Source: Nemertoderma westbladi
Lineage: Eukaryota > Xenacoelomorpha > Nemertodermatida > Nemertodermatidae
Length of the DNA: 64,000 nucleotides
Reading direction: 5' to 3'
Assembly (NCBI GenBank): GCA_032718475.1
Contig: JAUCBJ010008070.1
Coordinates: 27,932 to 91,931, forward strand
This document shows positions 11,411 to 64,000 of this stretch, piece after piece. Both the position numbers and the translations under genes were made by a program. The notes beneath the pieces are model-generated. The model did no database searches. It was not told where the DNA came from and worked only from the letters and a program-made list of their open reading frames with translations. The first letter of the stretch is position 1. Each line of letters begins with the position of its first letter.

Positions 11411-11854
11411 TAGGTATTGGTTGGACTGTAGAAACATATAACTGTTGCCTTGGGATTCCCATCAAATGTTGCGATCATAACCCTGGAATTTATAGATTCG
11501 ATGTTGTTTTGTGTCTTAAGTGCAAATGCTTAGCAGAATTCCTACTCCACCAATTGATGCATTGGCCGAGTTTCTTACTGCTGAGCTTGTTACTAACGTC
11601 CATCCATTTCCAATGTCATTGTACTTCATGGCAGTGTCTTCATGACAAATGCGATGTTCTTGGATGCAGATGATGTCGATGTTATATTCCATTGCCAGAG
11701 CGACCATGTCACCCTGTTTGCTATGTGCTTTCAGTGTGCGTGCGTTCATTGTAGCAGTCTTTAGTGTCTTTTTACATTTCAACAGGTTGGTTCTTCTTTC
11801 TTCTCTGTTTTCTGTTCCAGTAGCCAATTTATAGACCAGAGCCTGGTGTACCAC
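11411..11854 (-). pseudogene. LINE endonuclease (EEP/APE) fragment, interrupted by the BEL/Pao element
   Basis: On the - strand the frame from 11854 gives TATMNARTLKAHSKQGDMV, then YNIDIICIQEHRI and ASIGGVGILLS. These are the N-terminal motifs of apurinic-type endonucleases of non-LTR retrotransposons, with the catalytic Glu in IQEHR. A frameshift near 11525 moves the continuing homology to another frame (SRVMIATFDGNPKAT, then CFYSPTN), which runs to 11411. There it stops exactly at the BEL/Pao LTR, so the remainder of the LINE should lie left of the window. Confidence 0.8.
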
Positions 11855-12038
11855 TGAGGGACGCGGTCCTTGTTGACACGGGTGACGACCGAGCCGGGAC
11901 TGAGACGACCTTTCCCTTAATGTTTTAAATTAAATTTAGTTTTTAACTAAATTTAACTAAACAAATATTTGGTGCATGTGATCATCTTGCGCCCATAACT
12001 CATTTTGACACAAACTTATATATGTTTAGCAATATGTG
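11855..12038. other. Spacer between LINE fragment and 50-bp array
   Basis: Probably LINE 5' sequence at its left (a CGACCGAGCCGGGACTGAG stretch near 11887), then AT-rich DNA. Nothing else seen. Confidence 0.3.
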
Positions 12039-15000
12039 CTTCATTTTGTATTACTGTCATTGTCATTAGGCCCTCGGTACTACACTGGCTGTAGCAGCAT
12101 TTAGTATTACTGTTATTAGGCCCTCGGTACTACACTGACCGTAGCAGCATTTTGTATTACTGTTATTAGGCCCTCGGTACTACACTGACTGTAGCAGGAT
12201 TTTGTATTACTGTTATTAGGCCCTCGGTACTACAACACTGGCCGTAGCAGCATTTAGTATTGCTGTTATTAGGCCCTCGATACTACACTCTAGCCGTAGC
12301 AGCATTTTGTGTAACTGTTATTAGGCCCTCGGTACTACACTGGTTGTAGCAGCATTTTGTATTACTGTTATTAGGCCCTCGGTACTACACTGGTTGTAGC
12401 AGCATTTTGTATTACTGTTATTAGGCCCTCGGTACTTCACTGGCTGTAGCAGCATTTTGTATTACTGTTATTAGGCCCTCGGACTACAACACTGGCCGTA
12501 GCAGCATTTAGTATTGCTGTTATTAGGCCCTCGGTACTACAACACTGGCCGTAGCAGCATTTTGTACTGTATTACTGCTGTACTGTTATTAGGCCCTCCG
12601 GTACTACACTGGCCGTAGCAGCATTTTGTATTACTGTTATTAGGCCCTCGGTACTACACTGACAGTAGCAGCATTTTGTATTACTGTTATTAGGCCCTCG
12701 GTACTACACTGACCGTAGCAGCATTTTGTATTACTGTTATTAGGCCCTCGGCACTACACTGACCGTAGCAGCATTTTGTATTACTGTTATTAGGCCCTCG
12801 GTACTAAAACATTGGCCGTAGCAGCATTTGGTATTACTGTTATTTAGGCCCTCGGTACTACACTGGTTGTAGCAGCATTTTGTATTACTGTTATTAGGCC
12901 CTCGGTACTACACTGGTTGTAGCAGCATTTTGTATTACTGTTATTAGGCCCTCGGTACTTCACTGGCTGTAGCAGCATTTTGTATTACTGTTATTAGGCC
13001 CTCGGTTCTACACTGGCCGTAGCAGCATTTAGTATTACTGTTATTAGGCCCTCGGTACTTCACTGGCTGTAGCAGCATTTTGTATTACTGTTATTAGGCC
13101 CGCGGTACTACACTGGCCGTAGCAGCATTTTGTATTACTGTTATTAGGCCCTCGGTACTACAACACTGGCCGTAGCAGCATTTAGTATTACTGTTATTAG
13201 GCCCTCGGTACTACAACACTGGCCGTAGCAGCATTTAGTATTACTGTTATTAGGCCCTCGGTACTACAACACTGGCCGTAGCAGCATTTTGTATTACTGT
13301 TATTAGGCCCTCGGTACTACAAGACTGGCCGTAGCAGCATTTAGTATTACTGTTATTAGCCCCTCGGTACTTCACTGGCTGTAGCAGCATTTTGTATTAC
13401 TGTTATTAGGCCCTCGGACTACAACACTGGCCGTAGCAGCATTTAGTATTGCTGTTATTAGGCCCTCGGTACTACAACACTGGCCGTAGCAGCATTTTGT
13501 ACTGTATTACTGCTGTACTGTTATTAGGCCCTCCGGTACTACACTGGCCGTAGCAGCATTTTGTATTACTGTTATTAGGCCCTCGGTACTACACTGACAG
13601 TAGCAGCATTTTGTATTACTGTTATTAGGCCCTCGGTACTACACTGACCGTAGCAGCATTTTGTATTACTGTTATTAGGCCCTCGGCACTACACTGACCG
13701 TAGCAGCATTTTGTATTACTGTTATTAGGCCCTCGGTACTAAAACATTGGCCGTAGCAGCATTTGGTATTACTGTTATTTAGGCCCTCGGTACTACAACA
13801 CTGGCCGTAGCAGCATTTTGTATTACTGTTATTAGGCCCTCGGTACTACACTGACCGTAGCAGCATTTTGTATTACTGTTATTAGGCCCTCGGTACTAAA
13901 ACACTGGCCGTAGCAGCATTTGGTATTACTGTTTTTTAGGCCCTCGGTACTACAACACTGGCCGTAGCAGCATTTGGTATTACTGTTATTTAGGCCCTCG
14001 GTACTACAACACTGGCTGTAGCAGCATTTGGTATTACTGTTATTAGGCCATCGGTACTACAACCCTGGCCAGAGCAGCATTTTGTATTACTGTTATTAGG
14101 CCCTCGGACTACAACACTGGCCGTAGCAGCATTTAGTATTACTGTTATTTAGGCCCTCGGTACTACAACACTGGCCGTAGCAGCATTTTGTATTACTGTT
14201 ATTAGGCCATCGGTACTACAACACTGGCCGTAGCAGCATTTTGTATTACTGTTATTAGGCCCTCGGTACTACACTGGCTGTAGCAGCATTTTGTATTACT
14301 GTTATTACGTCCTTGGTACTACACTGACCGTAGCAGCATTTTGTATTACTGTTATTAGGCCCTCGGTACTACACTGGCCGTAGCAGCATTTTGTATTACT
14401 GTTATTAGGCCCTCGGTACTACACTGACCGTAGCAGCATTTTGTATTACTGTTATTAGGCCCTCGGTACTACAACACTGACCGTAGCAGCATTTTGTATT
14501 ACTGTTATTAGGCCCTCGGTACTACACTGACTGTAGCAGCATTTTGTATTACTGTTATTAGGCCCTCGGTACTACAACACTGGCCGTATCAGCATTTGGT
14601 ATTACTGTTATTTAGGCCGTCGGTACTACAACACTGGCCGTAGCAGCATTTTGTATTACTGTTATTAGGTCCTCGGTACTACAACACTGGCCAGAGCAGC
14701 ATTTTGTATTACTGTTATTAGGCCCTCGGTACTACAACACTGGCCGTGGCAGCATTTTGTATTACTTTTATTAGGCACTCGGTACAACAACACTGGCCGT
14801 AGCAGCATTTTGTATTACTGTTATTAGGCCCTCGGTACGTTACTACACTGGCCGTAGCAGCATTTTGTACTGTATTACTGCTGTACTGTTATTAGGCCCT
14901 CCGGTACTACACTGACCGTAGCAGCATTTTGTATTACTGTTATTAAGCCCTCGGTACTACACTGGCCGTAGCAGCATTTTGTATTACTGTTATTAGGCCC

Positions 15001-15081
15001 TCGGTACTACACTGACCGTAGCAGCATTTTGTATTACTGTTATTAGGCTCTCGGTACTACACTGGCCGTAGCAGCATTTTG
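12039..15081. repeat. 50-bp minisatellite upstream of LRP2BP
   Basis: About 60 head-to-tail units of 50 bp (53 bp in units with an extra ACA). Each unit holds TTAGGCCCTCGGTACTAC, then GGCCGTAGCAGCATTT, then GTATTACTGTTA. Units differ by scattered substitutions (GGCCGTAG, GACCGTAG, GGCTGTAG). Some carry a 15-nt expansion (TACTGTATTACTGCTG), as at about 12570, 13500 and 14870. A block near 12430-12830 recurs near 13365-13770 (offset 935 bp), so blocks of several units were copied together. It ends about 450 bp before the start codon. No coding potential. Confidence 0.95.
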
Positions 15082-15534
15082 GTACAAATTTTAACATAAC
15101 TTTACAAAACAAGTTGAATTTTGTAACCGTAACATATGGGGACCCAATTTAAGTCAATAAAACACATCGATCCTGGAGACGGTTACTGGAAGTTGCCCAG
15201 CAACCATTCACACAATAACAATGAAATTGTTATTCTACTAGCACTAGCTAAATTATCAGCTGATTAGATGTTGGCAATAATATATCAATCTAAGGTATAT
15301 TTAATCTTTAATTGAGTCGTGTAATTAAATAATTATTATCTTGTTAATTTTATGCGGTAAGTTAGAACAGTTTTCGTATTAATTAAAATAATATCATCTA
15401 CCAGCTGGAGTTTGCGAGAAGCGAATGATATTTTGGGAAACGATATGGTTTTTAAGTAGTTTACTGTTGTTGATGTCTGTCTGACCAATATATATAGGCC
15501 TATGAGTTAAGTGTTTATTCTTCCATCATCAACT
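15082..15534. other. Interval between the 50-bp array and exon 1
   Basis: Unique AT-rich sequence of about 450 bp; presumably the 5' flank and any proximal promoter of the LRP2BP gene. Apart from the TATA-like stretch and a two-codon upstream frame at 15502-15510, I see no recognisable site. Confidence 0.5.
15487..15498 (+). promoter_or_regulatory. TATA-like element upstream of LRP2BP exon 1
   Basis: An AATATATATAGG stretch lies 37-48 bp before the start codon. If it is used as a TATA box, transcription would begin only some 10-15 nt before the ATG. This is AT-rich DNA, so a chance match is possible. Confidence 0.25.
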
Positions 15535-58378
<42,844 letters not shown>

Positions 58379-58613
58379 GTAAGTATTATAACAGACACGC
58401 TCCATTACATATTTCTAGTATAATACGTTTATCAGTCTCCATTTTGCTTACTAAGCTCCGAATGCACCATTCTGTCGAATAAGCTACTGACTTTCGGCGC
58501 ATCACTGTGTAGTGTAAAGCACTTTCTGTTTGAAGTACAGTTTGTTCTCGTTTAAGAGATGCTAATTAAATCCGCTGGGGGTGTAAGCCCAGATGAATAA
58601 TAAAAGATAATGT
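58379..58613. other. Start of intron 6
   Basis: Begins GTAAGTATTATAACAGACACG. Unique AT-rich DNA; no exon found. Confidence 0.5.
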
Positions 58614-58809
58614 TAATGGTTCAACAGAAGGCACTTTATGGGGCCGAACCGAACCGAACCGAAGCATGGCCAACTTCGGGCCGAACCGAACCGAATCCGA
58701 ACCGAAGTTCAGAAAGTTAGCAAGTTATGGTCATAAATTCGTATTTACGTCATTATACTGGCTGACTGGCAGTGGCAGAATGGTACCTATTTTGTCTACG
58801 GACTTGCGA

Positions 58810-59165
58810 GAAAGCTATGATTAATTAAAAAAATAAATACTACAAAATAAAATGGCAATATTTACATTACTGTACATTACTAACCTAAACTACTGTATAC
58901 TTACTGTATGCATGTACTTACTGTATGCACCACATTTTCACCCGTAGTAAGCCGTACAGTAGTGACTTCAAATGTAGAAAACCTCACTAAAAGTACAGGT
59001 AGTCTTTGTAATACTATTTATATGAGGTACCGGTAGTAGGTATATTTGGTATTATGTATCAAAGTTATGATTAATTAACAAATAGGTACTACAAAGTAAA
59101 ACAGCAATATTTAGCCTAACTAAGCCTAAGTAATTTAGCCTAAGTAATTAAACTACTGTATAATT
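58810..59165. repeat. Diverged direct duplication inside the fold-back element
   Basis: TATGATTAATTAA, TACTACAAA and GCAATATTTA occur in order at about 58815 and again at about 59066 (offset near 250 bp), with many differences. Confidence 0.6.
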
Positions 59166-59263
59166 AAGCTAATTTTGAAACTACCCAAGTAACCTGGAAA
59201 CAATTAAAAAAATAATGCCATTTAAATGGAAGTTCAGTCCAAAATTAAAGGTGTAAACGTTAA

Positions 59264-59411
59264 GCAGACAGTGGTGCAGACACCTGGTGCGGCCAGTGGT
59301 GCAGGCACTGGTGCAGACAGTGGTGCAGCGTGCAGACAGTGGTGCAGACACTGGTGCAGACAGTGGTGCAGACACTGGTGTAGACAGTGGTGCAGACAGT
59401 GGTGCAGACAC
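59264..59411. repeat. 12-bp repeats, inverted copy
   Basis: About 12 units of TGGTGCAGACAG/TGGTGCAGACAC, the reverse complement of the larger array at 59758-61868. Confidence 0.9.
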
Positions 59412-59757
59412 ATAAATTGTAAGCAGCAATGTCTCCAAGGAATGAGGTTTAAGCGACAGTGTTTGATTGTTTATACATAACCTACTTTATACAGAGTATG
59501 TTTAATTTGTTTACCTTTACTGGAGCCACTGCTTATTAATGTATAATAAAACGAGCTAATTAAGTTATTGTCTCATGCTGGGGATATACATTCACTAACT
59601 ACAGTAAGGTCTCAGGAATTCTTAGCCCGCGAGTATTCTTAGCCTGCGAGTATTCTTGGCTCAGGTATTCTTAGCCCGCAAAACAATAACGTTTATTGTT
59701 TTGGTTCCCCCAATACTCCTCTTAAACCTGCTCCTTTACTAACCTGCTCGCCCCTTT

Positions 59758-61868
59758 ACTGTCTGCACCACTGTCTGCACCACTGTCTGCAATACTGTCT
59801 GCACCAGTGTCTGCACCACTGTCTGCACCACTGTCTGCACCAGTGTCTGCACCACTGTCTGCACCAGTGTCTGCACTACTGTATGCACCAGTGTCTGCAC
59901 CACTGTCTGCACCCCACTGTCTGCACCAGTGTCTGCACCACTGTCTGTACCAGTGTCTGCACCACTGTCTGCACCAGGTGTCTGTACCACTGTCTGCTCC
60001 ACTGTCTGCACCAGTGTCTGCACCACTGTCTGCACCAATGTGTGAACCACTGTCTGCACCAGTGTCTACACCACTGTCTGCACCACTGTCTGCACCACTC
60101 TCTGCACCAGTGTCTGCACCACTGTCTGCACCACTGTCTGCACCAGTGTCTGCACCACTGTTTGCACCAGTGTCTGCATCACTGTCTGCACCAGTGTCTG
60201 CACCACTGTCTGCACCAGGTGTCTGTACCACTGTCTGCTCCACTGTCTGCACCAGTGTCTGCACCACTGTCTGCACCAGTGTCTGCACCACTGTCTGCAC
60301 CAGTGTCTGCACCACTGTCTGCACCACTGTCTGCACCACTGTCTGCACCACTGTCTGAACCAGTGTCTGCACCACTGTCTGCACCAGTGTCTGCACCACT
60401 GTCTGCACCACTGTCTGCACCACTGTCTGCACCACTGTCTGCACCAATGTCTGAACCAGTGTCTGCACCACTGTCTGCACCACTGTCTGCACCAGTGTCT
60501 GCGCCAGTGTCTGCACCACTGTCTGCACCATTGTCTGCACCAGTGTCTGCACCACTGTCTGCACCAGTGTCTGCACCACTGTCTGCACCAGGTGTCTGCA
60601 CCACTGTCTGCACCAGGTGTCTGCACCACTGTCTGCACCAGTGTCTGCACCACTGTCAGCACCAGTGTCTGCACCACTGTCTGCACCAGTGTCTTCACCA
60701 CTGTCTGCGCCAGTGTCTGCACCACTGTATGCACCAGTGTCTGCACCACTGTCTGCACCAATGTCTGCACCACTGTCATGCACCACTGTCTGCACCAGTG
60801 TCGTGCACCACTGTCTGCACCACGTGTCTGCACCACTGTCTGCACCACTGTCTGCACCACTGTCTGCACCACTGTCTGCACCAGTGTCTGCACCACTGTC
60901 TGCACCAGTGTCTGCACCAGTGTCTGCACCAGTGTCTGTACCACTGTCTGCTCCACTGTCTGCACCAGTGTCTGCACCACTGTCTGCACCAGTGTCTGAA
61001 CCACAGTCTGCACCAGTGTCTGCACCACTGTCTGCACCACTGTCTGCACCACTCTCTGCACCAGTGTCTGCACCAGTGTCTGCACCACTGTCTGCACCAG
61101 TGTCTGCACCAGTGTCTGCACCAGTGTCTGCACCACTGTCTGCACCACTGTCTGCACCACTGTCTGCACCAGTGTCTGTACCACTGTCTGCTCCACTGTC
61201 TGCACCAGTGTCTGCACCACTGTCTGCACCAGTGTCTGCACCACTGTCTGCACCAGTGTCTGCACCACTGTCTGCACCACTGTCTGCACCACTGTCTGCA
61301 CCACTGTCTGCACCAGTGTCTGCACACACCAGTCTGCACCAGTGTCTGCACCACTGTCTGCACCACTGTCTGCACCACTGTCTGCACCACTGTCTGCACC
61401 AATGTCTGCACCAGTGTCTGCTACCACTATCTGCACCAGTGTCTGCACCAGCTGTCTGCACCAGTGTCTGCACCACTGTCTGCACCACTGTCTGCACCAG
61501 TGTCTGCACCACTGTCTGCACCAGTGTCTGCACCACTGTCTGCACCAGTGTCTGCACCACTCTCTGCACCAGTGTCTGCACCACTGTCTGCACCAGTGTC
61601 TGCACCACTGTCTGCACCAGTGTCTGCACCACTGTCTGCACCATTGTCTGCACCACTGTCTGCACCACTGTCTGCACCAGTGTCTGCACCACTGTCTGCA
61701 CCACTGTCTGCACCACTGTCTGCACCACTGTCTACACCACTGTCTGCACCACTGTCTGCACCAGTGTCTGCACCACTGTCTGCACCAGTGTCTGCACCAG
61801 TCTCTGCACCACTGTCTGCACCACTGTCTGCACCACTGTCTGCTCCACTGTCTGCACCAGTGTCTGCT
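59758..61868. repeat. 12-bp minisatellite in LRP2BP intron 6
   Basis: About 176 units of CTGTCTGCACCA, often alternating with GTGTCTGCACCA to form a 24-bp dimer. The period of 12 keeps frames open on both strands (apparent frames up to 668 codons); these are not genes. Together with the inverted copy at 59264-59411 the transcript could fold into a long hairpin. Confidence 0.95.
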
Positions 61869-62138
61869 TAACGTTCACACTCCAAAATTAATTAGTACAA
61901 CGATGGACAGATTGATTAGTCTTACTGTCTTCTGGACTTAGCTCAATCAGTCAATGTAATACTTGGAACATTTAGCAAAGTTTGCTCCGGGCTTCTGCAG
62001 TATCAATTGCAGAAGCCGAACCGAACCGAAATTGCCAAACTTCGGCCCGAACCGAACCGAACCGAAGCCGAAGCTTCTGTTGAGCCCTAGCCAGTAAGTT
62101 ACTAACACACCACCGTTCCCCCAATTCCCACAGATTTC

Positions 62139-62417
62139 GTGGCCCATGTGAAGAATACCAGACTTTCTGCCGTTATATTTCACTTTGCAGTTACCCCATG
62201 TGAAGAATACCAGGTTTTCACCAAAAACACAGGTTACAGAAGGGCTGAATCTAACCAAAACAATAAACGAATTAGTATATGTACAGGTTATAAGACAGAA
62301 ATAAGCGCTATAAAACACTTAATAAAGATAAATTAACAAAAATAAAAAATCTTCATATATAAAATTCCAATAAAAAGTCGACCGAAAAGTTGAAATCCTG
62401 GTATTCTTCACATGGGC
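62139..62417. repeat. Short fold-back repeat
   Basis: CCCATGTGAAGAATACCAG occurs at 62142 and 62198 and as its inverse CTGGTATTCTTCACATGGG at 62397. This makes a hairpin of about 275 bp, MITE-like. No coding. Confidence 0.7.
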
Positions 62418-62549
62418 GGATTTCGTAAACTGCTAACGCCAATTTACCTCGGTATAGTCCTAATAGTTTTTAAACTTTGAGGTGCCGGCAAATACATTAT
62501 TGTACTAACTATTTTACACATCAATGTCGTAGCGTAGCAACCAGATAGG

Positions 62550-63530
62550 GGGCGTCTCTCCATCATATTGGATAGTGTGTTAGTTTTGAATATTTCTAGA
62601 CACCAGATTTCCCAAAGTGCTAACCCCACTTTATAATTATTGTGGAGAAATCTATATGATAAATTTATTTCTATTTATTTCTGAAATGGATTTACTTGGA
62701 ACTTTGACGGGGGTGGGGGAGGGGGGGGGGGGGGGGGGGGCAATGAGGAATGGTCCGCGGCGTACGGCGTTACGGCAGATATCACTTAGGCCGCGACGAT
62801 TTTACTACAGTATCGCTCACAAGTCCTATTACTGAATTAGAATAATTTTTTTTATAAGTTATCAAATGTGAAACTCTAACCATAATAATATATATAACTA
62901 TAATAATATTTATAACTATAAAAAATTATATATAACATTTTTTCATGATTCCATTATTGGATTTTGTATTTGATTGGAATATTTTGCGACCGCAGAAATC
63001 ATATAAAGTCCTAACTAACTCCAGACATTTTATTGTTAATAATAAAAGCATTGCCTTACTTTATGTTGTCTGTTTTACAAAACATTGGAAAGTGTGTTTG
63101 TATTGAATATTTGGCGATGGCAGAAATTATAAAGTGCTAACTCGACGAGATTGTTACGTCTCATAAAAAGCAATCAATTAGTTCATCATGACTGCCATCA
63201 TTTTCATACTAGGTTAGCACTACAGTATATTCAATTTACTTTTAAAATATTATACTACAGTACTAACATTTACACAGTGCAGTTAGCTCTATATTAACTT
63301 TACTATCAAAATGTTATACTGCTAACATTTACACACAAAGTTAGCACTACATAAGATTCAGCCGATATAGTGATACACATATGAGACGCTAGGGGTTTGC
63401 AAAAACTTTAAAGTGCTAACAACCAAACTGAAAGCAAATTTGGACCAATCATGGCTTTAGAATTCATTTGGCAGGTTTGGTTAGCACTTTAAGTTAGCAC
63501 TTTAAAAAAGTTAGCACTTTAGCCTAAAAA
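62550..63530. repeat. Diverged dispersed repeats with AAAGTGCTAAC
   Basis: Blocks near 62560-62630, 62950-63020, 63080-63140 and 63380-63430 share a layout: TTGGA/GTGTGTT, GAATATTT, CAGAAAT, then AAAGTGCTAAC. The inverse GTTAGCACTTT is repeated three times at 63480-63525. These look like old copies of one repeat in both orientations. Confidence 0.6.
62707..62740 (+). repeat. Poly-G tract
   Basis: GGGGGTGGGGGAGGG followed by a run of some 20 G. Capable of forming a G-quadruplex; the exact length may be uncertain because homopolymers are error-prone. Confidence 0.8.
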
Positions 63531-63570
63531 GCTGCTGTGTAGTTAGACCTTTAGGGGTTCTACAAACAGA

Positions 63571-64000
63571 CTTTGTTGTGTAGTAAGTTACTAACACACC
63601 ACCGTTCCCTTTGTTGTGTAGTAAGTTATGAACACACCACCGTTCCCTTTGTTGTGTAGTAAGTTACTAACACACCACCGTTCCCTTAGTTGTGGAGTAA
63701 GTTACTAACACACCACCGTTCCCTTTGTTGTGTAGTAAGTTACTAACACACCACCGTTCCCTTTGTTGTGTAGTAAGTTACTAACACACCACCGTTCCCT
63801 TTGTTGTGTAGTAAGTTACTAACACACCACCGTTCCCTTTGTTGTGTAGTAAGTTACTAACACACCACCGTTCCCTTTGTTGTGTAGTAAGTTACTAACA
63901 CACCACCGTTCCCTTAGTTGTGTAGTAAGTTACTAACACACCACCGTTCCCTTTGTTGTGTAGTAAGTTACTAACACACCGCCGTTCCCTTTGTTGTGTA
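63571..64000 (+). repeat. 38-bp minisatellite, continuing past the window
   Basis: About 11 units of 38 bp: TTGTTGTGTAGTAAGTTACT then AACACACCACCGTTCCCT. A single partial unit lies apart at 62092-62119. Each unit contains GTAAGT, TACTAAC, a pyrimidine-rich stretch and TAG in that order. The array is cut by the window edge. Confidence 0.93.

Larger units (their letters stand above)
58614..62090. mobile_element. Putative fold-back DNA element containing a 12-bp minisatellite
   Basis: Short terminal inverted repeats: TTCAACAGAAG at 58620 and CTTCTGTTGAGCCCTAG at 62074. Next to each end is a CCGAACCGAACCGAA cluster (58643-58710 and 62016-62072), in direct orientation. Inside, two oppositely oriented stretches of the 12-bp repeat are each bordered by GTTAAGCAGAC (59260 and, inverted, 61862). 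No transposase frame is present, so it would be non-autonomous. The hAT-like TAGGG start is suggestive only, and no clear target duplication was found. Confidence 0.45.

Noticed and set aside
12039-15081. Centromeric satellite or telomere-like DNA
   Set aside because: Unit lengths of 12-50 bp, change of unit at each intron, and interleaved exons argue for local minisatellites.
59722-61941. Frames up to 668 codons made of ADTGADSG, SAPLSAPV or CLHHCLHQ repeats
   Set aside because: Produced by the 12-bp satellite on both strands; no start context, domain or splice signal.
58379-64000. Exon 7 of LRP2BP in the remaining sequence
   Set aside because: No frame after 58378 resembles the C-terminal Sel1 part of LRP2BP. 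A good-looking acceptor (CCAATTCCCACAG, about 62134) is not followed by matching residues.
63571-64000. Recursive splice sites in the 38-bp array
   Set aside because: A true recursive site needs AG directly followed by GTAAGT. Here the G is shared (TAGTAAGT), so cutting after TAG would not regenerate a GT donor.

Overview
This is eukaryotic, animal-type DNA, most likely from a non-vertebrate metazoan. The evidence is a spliced animal gene with GT-AG introns, BEL/Pao and Ty3/gypsy LTR retrotransposons, pieces of two LINE types (one with the GGCGC hairpin and ATT tail of L2-like elements), and fold-back repeats. The species cannot be named from the sequence. About 40 of the 64 kb is tandem repeat DNA.

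The only host gene I can support is on the + strand: an orthologue of LRP2BP (megalin-binding, Sel1-repeat protein). Six coding exons can be joined with matching phases: 15535-15586, 21714-21856, 22107-22220, 50418-50523, 50659-50896 and 58250-58378. They give 260 codons plus 2 nt. About 85-90 C-terminal residues, judged from vertebrate LRP2BP, must lie past the right edge. Only 782 nt of coding sequence is spread over 43 kb because introns 1, 3 and 5 are filled by minisatellites: 28-bp units in intron 1, 44-bp then 31-bp units in intron 3, and 27-bp units in intron 5. A 12-bp array and the start of a 38-bp array lie in intron 6. A 50-bp array sits upstream of exon 1.

The main discovery is that two of the intronic arrays are amplified copies of the gene's own exon/intron junctions. 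The 44-bp unit is about 30 nt of the end of exon 3 plus 14 nt of intron, including the GTTAGT donor. The 27-bp unit is 17 nt of the end of exon 5 plus 10 nt of intron, including the GTATGT donor. The gene therefore carries hundreds of tandem decoy 5' splice sites next to the real ones. Because the exon parts encode conserved Sel1 motifs, the exons must be the source. The 31-bp array looks like a further derivative of the 44-bp unit.

Left side (1-11.4 kb): a BEL/Pao-like LTR retrotransposon on the - strand. It has a 1657-codon Gag-protease frame from which reverse transcriptase and RNase H have been removed in frame, and no integrase is visible. It sits inside the endonuclease domain of a LINE (11411-11854). 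Inside the 44-bp array (22.66-29.32 kb) there is a LINE reverse-transcriptase fragment and a Ty3/gypsy element with near-identical LTRs. The gypsy element has lost its RT core and carries a 5'-truncated L2-like LINE in gag. Right side (58.4-64 kb): a fold-back element holding the 12-bp array, a short hairpin element, diverged repeats, a poly-G tract and the 38-bp array.
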